A DNA stretch of 64,000 nucleotides from Maridesulfovibrio frigidus DSM 17176 (GTDB taxonomy: Bacteria > Desulfobacterota > Desulfovibrionia > Desulfovibrionales > Desulfovibrionaceae). A program made the position numbers and the translations under genes. The stretch lies in the NCBI RefSeq assembly GCF_000711735.1, contig NZ_JONL01000001.1:806001-870000 (forward strand), given 5' to 3'. Position 1 is the first letter of the stretch. Each line of letters begins with the position of its first letter. Shown here piece by piece: positions 39,300 to 49,372 of the stretch. The notes under the pieces were generated by a model. The model saw only the letters and a list, made by a program, of their open reading frames with translations. It ran no database searches and was not told the origin of the DNA.

Positions 39300-39953
39300 C
39301 TATGAAAGACAAAAGGGACGCAACGGTTCGAACGCTTCGCTATCTTCATGATAATCAAGAATGCGCCCATCTTTAAGGTCGAAATACCATCCAAAAATTT
39401 CCAGATCCCCCTTCTCTACTTGCTCAGCAACCCAGGTAAAAGTCATTAAATTATCCATAGAATGAACTATCCCTTCCATTTCACAGGCTGCGCATGCTTC
39501 TACACTTGCTTTTTTTCCATCCAGAGCAAAACGAGCTATGACTTTATCGCGCACTGAACCCAAAATCGAAAGCCACCTAGTTATGAACTCATCTTCTGGA
39601 GCAAGCTTGTTGTCCATCAGAGCCTTGATCCCACCGCAACCGCTGTGCCCGAGGATAATGATATTTTTAACCTTTAAAGACTTAACTGCGTATTCCAGAG
39701 CAGACGAAACCCCATGATGCATGGAGTCAGGTTCATAAGGGGGGACAATATTGGCAATATTCCGGACAACAAAGATCTCACCCGGCTCGCATTGCAAAAT
39801 AAGAGAAGGATCAGTGCGCGAATCACTGCACGCAATAACCATAGTCGATGGTTCCTGATGATTCTGCAATTCTACAAAGGGCGAATCTTCGCGGCAATAG
39901 TATTCATCCCGAAATCGACTAAAACCATTAATGAGCTTATTGATTGCTTTCAT
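39300..39953 (-). CDS. Beta-class carbonic anhydrase
   Basis: 217 residues. Zinc ligands and catalytic pair in ACSDSRTDPS (about 42-51) and GHSGCGG (about 102-108), giving Cys-Asp-Arg and His/Cys. It interconverts CO2 and bicarbonate in the cytosol. Single gene converging with DUF481; the ribosome-binding site is weak. Confidence 0.95.
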   Translation of the reverse strand: MKAINKLINGFSRFRDEYYCREDSPFVELQNHQEPSTMVIACSDSRTDPSLILQCEPGEIFVVRNIANIVPPYEPDSMHHGVSSALEYAVKSLKVKNIIILGHSGCGGIKALMDNKLAPEDEFITRWLSILGSVRDKVIARFALDGKKASVEACAACEMEGIVHSMDNLMTFTWVAEQVEKGDLEIFGWYFDLKDGRILDYHEDSEAFEPLRPFCLS

Positions 39954-40137
39954 ATAAATTTATCACTTATTTTTTAATAATTATTATTCTTTTAACCGAA
40001 CTATAACTTATCAGAATTTATAATTCTCATGAATTAAGCACGCATACAACAATAATAAATACATTAAAAAATCATCAATAAGGAGTTTAGAGTATATATT
40101 CTAAAGCCATAGTAATAATAGTGATCATAATGAAAGC

Positions 40138-41400
40138 TTAACTTTTATTATCCTCTTGGTCAGCTTGTCCAAGCAATATATTTACCCGGTTACGGCCAAG
40201 TTCTTTAGCTTTATAGAGGGCCATATCCGCGCGATGGATGACGTCATCAATGGACTGATCTCCTGCAATTGCTAATGTACCGCCAATACTGACAGTTATA
40301 GGACCAGAGAGCCCACACTGCGTGCCTAGATTCTCCTCTATTAAAAATCTGACGCGTTCAGCTACAAAAGCCAGATTATCTTCATCCGCTCCATCCATAA
40401 CTAATAAGAACTCTTCTCCGCCATAGCGTCCAAAGAAATCATATGAGCGCAAAGAATCGGAAACAATACGAGCCAATTCCTTTAGTACGGCATCCCCTTT
40501 CTGATGACCAAAGTTATCGTTGACGCTCTTAAAATAGTCTACATCAATCATGAGACATCCAAGCTGAGTCAATTTGCGTTGATGCCGTCCGAACCCTTCA
40601 CTAAGACGCTCTAAAATCGAAGCGCGGTTAGCCACGTTCGTCAATGCATCAACGGTAGCCATTTGTTTTAGAGAAGCCTGAGCCTTATCCAGACGCTCTT
40701 GCATATTGCGGAAGAAAACCCACATAATGAATACAAGCAAGGCAACGGAAACTATCCCCAAAGATAGAATTATAATATAATTATGAAACATCGATTTATT
40801 AATTTCATCCAACCCAAAGGCGACGCTGATACCCCCGCGCACCTCCCCGACCGAATATCCCTGCTTTGCATGGCACGCAAGACAGGACTGCTCGACAATA
40901 AGAGGAGCCATATAGCGCAGGCGCGTCCCGTTTGCATTCTCCTCTACCCAAAAAGCCTCCGTCTCACCGGATTCAAATGACTGCAATGCTTGAAGCTCAA
41001 AATTGTCCGGAGTGTTATTCGGATTCAACGGATTCAGACTTGTTATATTGAATGCATTAAGTTTTTTGTTCTTTGAAAGTTGCGAAAATTCACGAGTCAT
41101 AATCGCTGGATTCTTCAAAGTAAGCTCACGCCCATCAGCGGCAAGTAGGTCTGGACTATCTAAATATGGATTAGACTCAACCCCTGGACCTTTGAATACA
41201 TAAACACCACCGTGCATTGCTATCCACTCACGTATGATAACAATATTACTAAAGTGGGCTCTGGCCTGAACTCTCAAATGCTCTTGCAGAAGACTCTTAT
41301 TGCGCAAGGCCAACGCAAGGAAAAGGCCTGCGATGCAAAGTCCCACCACCACACAAACAAGGTATAGATACCGCTTAACTATATTTTTTTCAGTATTCAT
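40138..41400 (-). CDS. Diguanylate cyclase with DUF3365 (CxxCH) sensor domain
   Basis: 420 residues. An N-terminal helix (about 12-32) leads to a periplasmic DUF3365/Tll0287-like domain that contains SCLACH (C173, C176, H177), a c-type heme attachment motif near its end. A second helix (210-232) follows, then a GGDEF domain with GGEEF at 327-331 and RxxD (RSYD) inhibitory site. A heme-based gas or redox sensor controlling c-di-GMP is the natural reading. Attachment of heme would use the Ccm machinery encoded elsewhere in this window. Confidence 0.93.
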   Translation of the reverse strand: MNTEKNIVKRYLYLVCVVVGLCIAGLFLALALRNKSLLQEHLRVQARAHFSNIVIIREWIAMHGGVYVFKGPGVESNPYLDSPDLLAADGRELTLKNPAIMTREFSQLSKNKKLNAFNITSLNPLNPNNTPDNFELQALQSFESGETEAFWVEENANGTRLRYMAPLIVEQSCLACHAKQGYSVGEVRGGISVAFGLDEINKSMFHNYIIILSLGIVSVALLVFIMWVFFRNMQERLDKAQASLKQMATVDALTNVANRASILERLSEGFGRHQRKLTQLGCLMIDVDYFKSVNDNFGHQKGDAVLKELARIVSDSLRSYDFFGRYGGEEFLLVMDGADEDNLAFVAERVRFLIEENLGTQCGLSGPITVSIGGTLAIAGDQSIDDVIHRADMALYKAKELGRNRVNILLGQADQEDNKS

Positions 41401-41427
41401 AATTTTGTATATTCCAATTACTAAATC

Positions 41428-42225
41428 TTATTTGCCGTAACCATTACGTAAGAGCAAAGTCATGGCAGGCGAAAAACAACGCCTTCGCACCAGCAGCAGT
41501 ACTATAATGGATGATAGCGCGGTTGAAGCAACCAGCATAAACATTACAACAATCTGATAACGCACAGCTTCTTCCGGATTTGCGCCTGCTAAAATTTGCC
41601 CGGTCATCATGCCGGGAATTGAAACAAGACCGACCCCCATCATCGCGTTAATGGATGGGATCATGCCTGCCCGCAAAGCTTTGCGAAAAATATCTACCGT
41701 AGCTTCCTTATAATCCGCGCCATGACAAAGCATCATTTCAACTTCATCACGCCGGGTTCTAAGTTCTGAGAAAAACCGTTCCAAAGATATTGCAAGCGCA
41801 TTCATAGAATTACCCGCCACCATTCCGCCGATTGGAATAAAATACTGCGGGTTCCACCACGGGTCAGCACCAATCACAACCTTCGTCACTAGCATAGTGA
41901 TAAGCGTGCAACTGAAAAGGACCGCAGCAGTTGTGGGAAATAGATAAGATATGCTTTTTTCTTTCACCCGGCCGTGAACAATGCGCACTGAAAAGAACGC
42001 CATAACAGCATATAGACCCATTACCAACAAGGCATTATTAAGGCCGAATAAAATATTCAGCACATAACCCATTGCAAGAAGCTGTACGAAGGTCCGCACC
42101 GCCCCTATGGCAAGATCTTTCTCAAGTTTTAACTGGTAATAAACGGATACAGCGCCCGAAATGGTAACAAGGCTGAGTGCCACCATTAACTGGGGCCAAG
42201 AAATTGAAATAAATGCAGCGGTCAT
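41428..42225 (-). CDS. fetB: FetB-like ABC transporter permease
   Basis: 265 residues from the ATG at 42225, which overlaps the stop of the ATPase gene as ATGA. About seven membrane helices; the motif GMVAGNSMNALAISLERF and the region YQIVVMFMLVASTALSSI are typical of the UPF0014/FetB family. With the ATPase it forms an exporter linked in E. coli to iron efflux and peroxide tolerance. Confidence 0.88.
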   Translation of the reverse strand: MTAAFISISWPQLMVALSLVTISGAVSVYYQLKLEKDLAIGAVRTFVQLLAMGYVLNILFGLNNALLVMGLYAVMAFFSVRIVHGRVKEKSISYLFPTTAAVLFSCTLITMLVTKVVIGADPWWNPQYFIPIGGMVAGNSMNALAISLERFFSELRTRRDEVEMMLCHGADYKEATVDIFRKALRAGMIPSINAMMGVGLVSIPGMMTGQILAGANPEEAVRYQIVVMFMLVASTALSSIIVLLLVRRRCFSPAMTLLLRNGYGK

Positions 42226-42914
42226 GCGAGCACCTCTACTTTTCCGTCTGCCACTGTAACGTGCATATGCGGGCATGCGGGATGGTAACTGGTGTGACTA
42301 ACCATTAATATTGCTATGCCCTGCCCAGCTAACTCCTCCGCAACCAACTCAACTCGTTCGCGGCTTTCACGGTCAAGAGAGCTAGTCGGTTCGTCAAAAC
42401 AAATAGCGTCAGGTTTCGGAAGTACGGATCTGATAAGACATAGCCGCTGCTTCTGACCAACGGAGAGAGTAAGAGCGTCCGCATCAAACGCGACATTACC
42501 GAGTGCAAGTTTTTCCAACCATTCCGACAAAACAGCATCATCAGGAACGGGAGTTCCTTTTCTGACTTGTAATGTAAATGGCATGAGTAAATTTTCGCGA
42601 ACAGTACCAGACAGAATAACAGGAGTCTGTTGAACAAATCCGATTCTGGTTCGAAGCTCCGGCGGATTAAGTGTATCAATGGAAGTGGAGCGCAAAAGAA
42701 TCTCGCCCTGCGCTACTTCTTCAAGCCGGACAGCAAGCCGAAGCAAAGTAGATTTTCCAGCACCCGAAGGTCCCGAAATCAATACGAACTGCCCCGCAGG
42801 CACCGCAAAAGAAACATCACTGAGCCCATACCCGCCCGGCCAGCTAAAATTCACGTTTTTGAATTCTAGGATGGGAGCGTCCTGTGCTATTTTATCAAGA
42901 GCTTGGGTGGTCAT
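42222..42914 (-). CDS. fetA: FetA-like ABC transporter ATPase
   Basis: 230 residues: Walker A GPSGAGKST (48-56), signature LSVGQKQR, Walker B AICFDEPTS and the H-loop VSHTSYH. First gene of a two-gene unit with the permease. Iron export is inferred by family, not from the sequence itself. Confidence 0.9.
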   Translation of the reverse strand: MTTQALDKIAQDAPILEFKNVNFSWPGGYGLSDVSFAVPAGQFVLISGPSGAGKSTLLRLAVRLEEVAQGEILLRSTSIDTLNPPELRTRIGFVQQTPVILSGTVRENLLMPFTLQVRKGTPVPDDAVLSEWLEKLALGNVAFDADALTLSVGQKQRLCLIRSVLPKPDAICFDEPTSSLDRESRERVELVAEELAGQGIAILMVSHTSYHPACPHMHVTVADGKVEVLA

Positions 42915-43018
42915 TTTAGTAATCTCTCAAATTAAAACCTTTTATAAATCAAACTTTAACCATGCTGGTTAAGTATTTATAAAACAAAGCAGAGATCCCC
43001 GCCACGTTAATGTTACCC

Positions 43019-45097
43019 TTATTTTTCCTTATCTTTAACCGTCCCGTTACTATGAAACTCGACAGGACTTTTCTGAGTTGCGAAATCAATATCACAAACA
43101 TCTGAGCCGTCAGTGGGCAGGTCTTTCGTAAAGATTCTCTCAAACGGTACGACTACAGGACTTACAATAAATGAAACGACCGTCCCTACAAGATCCAATC
43201 CACTAACTCCAATTCCGAAATCCTTGAAAGTCCCATGCACAGCAACAGGCGTTGCGAGGCTGAAAAATTCAGGCCGTTTAGGCTTGGGTGCAACTTCGAG
43301 ATCGATGGTTCGTTTTTTAAAATCAATGGAGGATTTTCCGAAAATACGCATTTTTGAAGTGTCAGCCATTATTGTTTCGGAAGTCATTATCCCATCTGTG
43401 ATATCAAGGCGCAATAGAGCGCAATTTATCTTCGATTTTTCTTTCGAGACATTGTCCATAACTGCGGTAAACAGGTTCACAGCCCAGAGGTCAATGATTC
43501 CTGATTCCATATCTTCTGGTTTAGCACCGATGCGGAAATAACCATTTGCATTTTCCATTATTGAATTAAAATTCGGTGTTTTCGATTCCACGGCTACATC
43601 GAGACTGATAAGCCCCCCCATTTTGGTATCGGGATGAGAACTCCGCGCGATTACACCATAATCGAACTGGTTGATATTGGTTTTAAAACCGGCCTCAACG
43701 CCCGCTTTAGTTATAGTAAAGATGCCATCAAAATGAGCTGATCCGCCCGGTATATGAAGATCTAAAGGATCAATCGAAAGCACTCCGTTTTTAAGCCCAA
43801 TAACCAAAAGCCCACGTCCCAAACTAGTTTCACCCTTTTTGACCTCGCGGGCTTCAAACTTAAAATCGGCATTCAAGCTATTCATGAATTCAGGACTGAG
43901 AAGCTGTTTTACCTCTTTGCTCTGATCAATTTCAACATCCACTTTTGCACTAGTGGAGTTTGTCTGGGTTGAATTTGTCTGTATTGATTTTTCACTACCG
44001 CTGGTAGGGGACCAGCCATCAAGATTGAAATCGTCAAGCTGTATAAGTTCGGCAGTAAGCTGGGCGCTTATACCAAGCTTTGCATTTTTATCTGATTTAG
44101 ATGCGAAAAAATTCGTCATAGTACCATTACCAATCAATCGACTCGCACCGACATGCACATCAAGCTTCTGCAAGCTTGCCTTCCCGTGACGGGCGTTAAG
44201 ATTGCAAACAATGCCATAATTTTTAAACGGCGGCAGATCGACTTTCAGTAGTGAATTAAGTGTATTTATATTTTCACCCTGTACTGAGACACTCAAGTTT
44301 GCAAAACCGGTCTCGGCCGGAAGCTGTAGATCACCCGTTAAAGTAAGCTGGGTCTTAGCTATATCCACGTTAATTTCAGCCCACCCTTTTTGCGAGGCAA
44401 GAAACTCAGCAAGTGAACCAATTTTTACGCCGATTTTATATGGATGCTTATCAAAATTACCCACGAAATTCAGATTGAAAGGCTCGCCGACCTCACCTGA
44501 TCCAGTACATTCATCTATACGGAATTCAGCCGTTTTTGTTGGAGAAATGCTAGTAACTTGAATATCTTTTAATAATATTTTATCGATGCTGAATGAGTCA
44601 GAAGTCAACTGAGGCCTGAGACGCGGAGCTGTTTCATCCGGCTTCGGATCAGCGGCAGCCTTCGCTTTTGCTCCAGTCCCCTTTACTTCTATATCCCAGT
44701 TGACGGCACCATCAGCTTTACTCTCAAGATTGAGCCTGATGCCCTCAATAGTGATCTCGTGAATTTCAAGTTTTGCAAACAAGAGTTTGTAAGCATTCAA
44801 GTGCAATCTTGCATACTTTAAGGCCGCGAAATTTTGACCAGAATAACCAGGGGGATTAGCTATAGTAATATCCGCAACTTCAATAGCGGGACTAAGTGAA
44901 GTGACAAATTTAAGTTCACCGCCAAACGTAACTTTACGACCGAGCGCATACGATGAAACCTGCTCTAAAGAAGGTTTCAGAATCGTTGCGTCAATGGGAA
45001 TCTCAAAAAATAATATAGCCCCTACGGAAACAATCACAAAGGCGACTAAACCTAGAAAGGTAATTAAGAGCACCCGCAAAGCTTTAAAAATGAACAT
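43019..45097 (-). CDS. AsmA family protein
   Basis: 692 residues: one N-terminal membrane helix (8-30), then a long beta-rich periplasmic body with the AsmA opening IEVADITIANPPGY (about 70-85) and a C-terminal GTFKDFGIGVSG segment. AsmA-like proteins span the periplasm and are implicated in lipid transport to the outer membrane. GGGGG lies four bases before the ATG. Confidence 0.9.
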   Translation of the reverse strand: MFIFKALRVLLITFLGLVAFVIVSVGAILFFEIPIDATILKPSLEQVSSYALGRKVTFGGELKFVTSLSPAIEVADITIANPPGYSGQNFAALKYARLHLNAYKLLFAKLEIHEITIEGIRLNLESKADGAVNWDIEVKGTGAKAKAAADPKPDETAPRLRPQLTSDSFSIDKILLKDIQVTSISPTKTAEFRIDECTGSGEVGEPFNLNFVGNFDKHPYKIGVKIGSLAEFLASQKGWAEINVDIAKTQLTLTGDLQLPAETGFANLSVSVQGENINTLNSLLKVDLPPFKNYGIVCNLNARHGKASLQKLDVHVGASRLIGNGTMTNFFASKSDKNAKLGISAQLTAELIQLDDFNLDGWSPTSGSEKSIQTNSTQTNSTSAKVDVEIDQSKEVKQLLSPEFMNSLNADFKFEAREVKKGETSLGRGLLVIGLKNGVLSIDPLDLHIPGGSAHFDGIFTITKAGVEAGFKTNINQFDYGVIARSSHPDTKMGGLISLDVAVESKTPNFNSIMENANGYFRIGAKPEDMESGIIDLWAVNLFTAVMDNVSKEKSKINCALLRLDITDGIMTSETIMADTSKMRIFGKSSIDFKKRTIDLEVAPKPKRPEFFSLATPVAVHGTFKDFGIGVSGLDLVGTVVSFIVSPVVVPFERIFTKDLPTDGSDVCDIDFATQKSPVEFHSNGTVKDKEK

Positions 45098-45259
45098 AAA
45101 TCCCCCTGATAATGCATTACTCGGCTGACATGTAAATATTTCAGCATCATATAGGTCTATCCGGATGGATGCAATGACGATGTTATTTTAACTTCCACAT
45201 CATGCAAATAAAGAATAATGTGCGGGAAAAAATAGAGTTGTACATTCATAGGAGTTGCC

Positions 45260-45592
45260 GTGTTTAGTCAAAAAGAATACATATTTAAAGGTTTTTCAGG
45301 AACAGATTATCCGTTTGAAATCATGAAAAAAAGTTCAGATTTTGAACCCGCTACAGCAATTTATATTTTCACATACAAACACCTACGCGGACATATGGCA
45401 GGGTTTGCCGTTAATCCGTTACACATCGGACAGACGGACAATTTAAAAAAAGCTTTAATAGATCATCCTCAAAAGGATTGTCTTTTTAATGAATGCTCCA
45501 ACTGCATCCACGTGATGAAGCTGGACGCTGACGAAAGTGCAAGAAAAGCAATAGTCGAAGATTTACTAAAGGCTAATCCGACTCCCTGCTAA
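45260..45592 (+). CDS. Small hypothetical protein, possibly GIY-YIG-like
   Basis: 110 residues starting at GTG with AGGAG five bases upstream. The segment AIYIFTYK followed by LHIGQTDNLKKALIDHP and a closing DADESARKAIVEDLLKANPTP recalls the layout of small GIY-YIG-type proteins (YIF...YIGxT...RL..H...E.DL). The second motif here has HIG and the arginine is Lys, so catalysis is doubtful. Three cysteines (DCLFNECSNC) are extra. Function unknown. Confidence 0.65.
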   Translation: MFSQKEYIFKGFSGTDYPFEIMKKSSDFEPATAIYIFTYKHLRGHMAGFAVNPLHIGQTDNLKKALIDHPQKDCLFNECSNCIHVMKLDADESARKAIVEDLLKANPTPC

Positions 45593-46052
45593 CTTACATG
45601 AAACCGCCATTCTTTTCGATATCGGCACAAAGATTCTCAGCAAACTGAGCACTTGAAGAATAATTTACAACCACAGTCGCGCCAAGCTCACTTATTTTTA
45701 AAGAAATTTCTCCGCCTATACCTCTCGCCCCGCCTGTTACAATCGCAACTTTTCCCTCTAAAAATCGTTACATGAAAACCTCTTCTATTAGTTATGAACC
45801 GCTCCCAAAGATGAAACGAACGAATTTTCTAAACTAGACGGCCTTGAAAAATACTATGCTCAACATTCATAAAATTTTACTTTGTCTAATCTATAGACTT
45901 TATTCTTTTTACCGAAAAGAATTACTAGAAGCTATTTATAAATGACATCGATTAAAAGTAATGATATTTATTCCTAACTTGCTAAACAATAAGTATGATT
46001 GCTTTTATCACATATATCCAACAATATTATAACTAAATCTGGAAGTTCTTAT
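45593..46052. other. Intergenic region containing an SDR gene remnant, 460 bases
   Basis: The first 175 bases hold the SDR fragment described separately. The rest (45778-46052) is AT-rich and shows no gene; the hemerythrin-MCP promoter should lie here but I could not define it. Confidence 0.55.
45594..45767 (-). pseudogene. Short-chain dehydrogenase (FabG-like) N-terminal remnant
   Basis: On the minus strand 57 codons lie between two stops and read LEGKVAIVTGGARGIGGEIS and on through ELGATVVVNYSS to CADIEKNGG. This is the classic cofactor-binding start of a FabG-like SDR (TGGARGIG). There is no start codon in frame (the ATG just upstream is followed at once by TAA), and the chain stops after the first two Rossmann units, before the catalytic Tyr-Lys. 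The 10-base direct repeat TTACATGAAA flanks the fragment at 45594 and 45768. Confidence 0.8.
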
Positions 46053-47786
46053 ATGAATATTTCTAATCGCTTATACCTCTCTGTGATTCTCTTAGGTGCT
46101 ATCCCTGTCTTTGTTGCAGCGGCTTTATGGGCTGCTTTTCCAAGTTCAACAGATCTGGGCATCATCCCGACTGTACTTGGCGGAGGAGCAGGAATAAGCA
46201 TTACTATAGCTATATTTGTCCTTTTCAATGTAAGCCGTAATCTTACAACTCCTATGGCAAACCTGAAAGAATATGCTTCTGCCATTCAAAAAGGTAAAAA
46301 GACTAACAAATGTGATGGTGAATATTCGCACGAACTTCTTGAACTGAAGAACGCAGTCTGCGCTATGGTAGATAGCCTTGACGAAGCTAAAAGCAAATCC
46401 GATAAGCTAACCGAAACAGCCAAAATAAAAGCACAAGAAAGCGAAATAGCACTTAATATCAGTAAAGAAAAAGAAGAAGAAACCACGCAGCTGTTAACTT
46501 CCATGCAAAAAGTAGCAGACAAAGCTAAAAGCGCATCTTCCATGATTTTTTCGAACATCAGAGAACTGACGGAGAAGATTGAATCTGTAAGTGAAGGCGT
46601 AGCTGTCCAAAGTGACCGCATGACTGAAACAGCAACTGCAATGGAAGAGATGAACTGCACGGTAACAGAAGTTGCCCGTAACGCTTCCGCTGCGGCAATG
46701 AACGCTGATGAATCTAAAAACAATGCAACAACAGGAGCTAAAGGCGTCAAAGCTGCTGTTGAGAAGATTAATGAAGTTCAAACTGATGTCCTGTCTTTAA
46801 AAGACACCATGGCACAGCTTGGCCAGCGGGCAGAAAGCATAGGACAGGTCATCAACGTTATTAATGATATTGCCGACCAAACTAACCTTCTCGCCCTGAA
46901 TGCCGCGATCGAAGCGGCAAGAGCCGGGGAAGCGGGACGAGGCTTCGCAGTCGTTGCCGATGAAGTCCGTAAACTTGCTGAAAAAACAGTAGTTGCCACC
47001 AAGGATGTCGGCGACGCCATTACTGATATTCAAAACCATGCCAAGGAAAATGTTAAAGCTGTAGAACGCGCGGCAATCGGAATCACTTCCAGTGCAGAGA
47101 CTGCGACTGAATCCGGCAAATATATGCAAGGGATTGTAGAGATTGTTGACTCTACAGCCACACAAGTAGACTCAATCGCAACAGCATCAGAAGAACAATC
47201 CGCAACCAGCGAAGAAATCAATAGAGCTGTTTCTGACGTAACCCATGTTGCTCAAGGCACAGCACAAGGTATGGACGAAGCAAGGCAGGTACTGCTTGAA
47301 GTTTCAAGTTTAGTACAGGAGCTGGATTCATTAATTGACGGTATGGCAACAGGCCGACTTGACTCCTCGACCGGACAGGAACTGGTCACATGGAATGACA
47401 AAGACTATTCTGTAGGCATCACCCGATTTGATGATCAGCACAAAAAACTCGTCGGCATGATAAACGGGCTACACAAAGCCTTGCGTGAGCGGGCATCTGA
47501 CTCAGTCATGAAAAAACTTGTTGATGAACTGAAACTCTACACGGTTGAGCATTTCAAAGCCGAAGAAGATCTTTTTGATAAACTCAAATTCCCAGATACC
47601 GAAGCACACAAGAAAATTCATGTGCTGTTCGTTAACAAGGTTGTGGAATTCGACACAGCCCTACGAAGCGGTAAAGCAAAAGTAACCATGGAAGTCATGC
47701 AGTTCCTTGTTGACTGGCTTGTTCAACACATTCAGGGTGTTGACAGAAACTACACGGCCTTTCTTAAAAAGCATGGCATTAAATAA
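46053..47786 (+). CDS. Methyl-accepting chemotaxis protein with C-terminal hemerythrin domain
   Basis: 577 residues from the ATG at 46053 with GGAAG upstream; an in-frame start 18 codons earlier is less typical. Two hydrophobic helices near the N-terminus (about 8-26 and 38-58) enclose almost no periplasmic loop. HAMP and a methyl-accepting signalling domain follow (tip [27 protein letters not shown]). The C-terminal bacteriohemerythrin (about 440-575) has [26 protein letters not shown] and HKKIH, the di-iron ligands. Similar to DcrH-type oxygen sensors of Desulfovibrio: O2-driven chemotaxis. Confidence 0.94.
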   Translation: MNISNRLYLSVILLGAIPVFVAAALWAAFPSSTDLGIIPTVLGGGAGISITIAIFVLFNVSRNLTTPMANLKEYASAIQKGKKTNKCDGEYSHELLELKNAVCAMVDSLDEAKSKSDKLTETAKIKAQESEIALNISKEKEEETTQLLTSMQKVADKAKSASSMIFSNIRELTEKIESVSEGVAVQSDRMTETATAMEEMNCTVTEVARNASAAAMNADESKNNATTGAKGVKAAVEKINEVQTDVLSLKDTMAQLGQRAESIGQVINVINDIADQTNLLALNAAIEAARAGEAGRGFAVVADEVRKLAEKTVVATKDVGDAITDIQNHAKENVKAVERAAIGITSSAETATESGKYMQGIVEIVDSTATQVDSIATASEEQSATSEEINRAVSDVTHVAQGTAQGMDEARQVLLEVSSLVQELDSLIDGMATGRLDSSTGQELVTWNDKDYSVGITRFDDQHKKLVGMINGLHKALRERASDSVMKKLVDELKLYTVEHFKAEEDLFDKLKFPDTEAHKKIHVLFVNKVVEFDTALRSGKAKVTMEVMQFLVDWLVQHIQGVDRNYTAFLKKHGIK

Positions 47787-47839
47787 GCTGGATTTAATTC
47801 CCCGTTAAAAAAGAAAAGAACTTCCCTTCAAAACATCCT

Positions 47840-47875
47840 GAGGCTTACGTATAATAACGTGAGCCTCTTTTTTTT
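47840..47875 (+). terminator. Intrinsic terminator after hemerythrin-MCP gene
   Basis: Eleven-base stem GAGGCTTACGT/ACGTGAGCCTC (one wobble) followed by T8. Confidence 0.9.
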
Positions 47876-47937
47876 ACTATTGCCAAACCTGATAAGGCGT
47901 CATATTTATATTATATTGGGCAACCACCGGAGGAAAC

Positions 47938-49260
47938 ATGACACATAAAAAAAGTCCTAACGATATATCCAGAAGAAAAGCACTGAAACTCATTGCCGGT
48001 GGCACGCTTGGAGTTCTAAGCGGTTGCGCCATTAATCCGGTGACAGGGCAACAACAGCTCATGCTTGTTTCGCAGCAGCAGGAAGTTCAAATGGATCAAC
48101 AGAACTCTCCGCACCAATTTTCCGCAGACTACGGATCAGTTCAGGACGCACAATTAAGCCAGTATGTTTCCAACGTAGGCCAATCCCTAGCTCTTGCTAG
48201 CCATAGACCGGACATGCCTTACAATTTCCGATGCGTTAATGCGAACTACGTAAATGCCTACGCCTTTCCCGGCGGCAGTATTGCCTGCACTCGAGGCATA
48301 ATGCTCAAACTTGAAAACGAGGCAGAGCTTGCCGCCCTTATGGGGCACGAAGTCGGCCATGTTAGTGCGCGCCACACAGCTTCGCGCATGAGTTCCACCA
48401 TGGCAACCCAAGGGATTTTGGCTGTCGGAGTAGGTGTTCTCGCAACACAAAACGCGGACTTAGTACCGCTTGCGGCAGGGCTTGGAGGAGTTGGTGCGGG
48501 GTTGCTTCTTGCCAGCTATTCCCGTTCTGATGAAAGACAAGCGGACAGCCTCGGCATGAACTATATGGATAAGGCCGGATATGATCCCGAAGGTATGGTC
48601 GGCCTCATGGACGAACTCAATAAACTTCACAAATCTGAACCTTCATTCGTACAGCAAATGTTTGCGTCACACCCCATGAGCACGGAACGCTATGACACCG
48701 CCGTAGACAAACGAGCCACCACCTACGCAGGGAATAAAGGTAAACTTCTGCGCGAAAGATACATGGATAATATAGCTTCTATCCGCAAAATTGAGCCAGC
48801 AATTGAAGAGATGCAAAAAGGCGAAGAATCGATGCAGAAGAAAGCCTTTGCGAATGCGGAAGAACACTTTTCGAACGCTCTTAGAATCGCGCCAAACGAC
48901 TATGCGGGTTTATTGCTTATGTCCAAGTGCAAACTGGCTCAGAATAAAAAGGGCGAGGGTTTGCAATACGCCGAACGCGCAAAAGACGCTTACCCTAGTG
49001 AGGCGCAGGCTCTACATCTTTCAGGAATGCTGAACCTTGATTCAAAACGATACAACCGCGCTATTGCGGATTTTGACGCATACGATAAAAAATTACCCGG
49101 AAACCCCATGACAACCTTCTTTAAGGGAGTATCGTACGAAGCTCTTGGCAACCGCGATATGGCAGCTAATGAATATTCCAGATTCCTGCAAGTCAATAGG
49201 CAAGGTGATTACGCCAAGCATGCTTACAGCAGGCTTAGTTCGTGGGGGTATTTGCGATAG
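47938..49260 (+). CDS. M48 metalloprotease lipoprotein with TPR domain (BepA-like)
   Basis: 440 residues. The leader carries a twin-arginine-like SRRKALK before a lipobox LSGC (Cys30). The zinc motif HEVGH is at 137-141 with a downstream glutamate in SDERQADSLG. TPR-like helices make up the C-terminal 150 residues (AEEHFSNALRIAPND, YNRAIADFDAYDKKLPG). BepA/YfgC-type proteases maintain outer-membrane protein assembly. A Tat lipoprotein leader is unusual for the family and suggests export after folding. GGAGG precedes the ATG. Confidence 0.9.
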   Translation: MTHKKSPNDISRRKALKLIAGGTLGVLSGCAINPVTGQQQLMLVSQQQEVQMDQQNSPHQFSADYGSVQDAQLSQYVSNVGQSLALASHRPDMPYNFRCVNANYVNAYAFPGGSIACTRGIMLKLENEAELAALMGHEVGHVSARHTASRMSSTMATQGILAVGVGVLATQNADLVPLAAGLGGVGAGLLLASYSRSDERQADSLGMNYMDKAGYDPEGMVGLMDELNKLHKSEPSFVQQMFASHPMSTERYDTAVDKRATTYAGNKGKLLRERYMDNIASIRKIEPAIEEMQKGEESMQKKAFANAEEHFSNALRIAPNDYAGLLLMSKCKLAQNKKGEGLQYAERAKDAYPSEAQALHLSGMLNLDSKRYNRAIADFDAYDKKLPGNPMTTFFKGVSYEALGNRDMAANEYSRFLQVNRQGDYAKHAYSRLSSWGYLR

Positions 49261-49372
49261 ATAAAGACACTTGCTAATTTCTCAACACATTCATTTACAC
49301 AATAGGGAATCGAGGTTAATTAATCTTGCTTAACTGTGTAATTCTTTGTCCCAATTTTAACAGGAGATTTAG

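Noticed and set aside
46286-47221. Long open frames on the minus strand opposite the MCP gene
   Set aside because: Low-complexity Ser/Ala/Val-rich translations that mirror the repetitive MCP coding sequence; no ribosome-binding sites.
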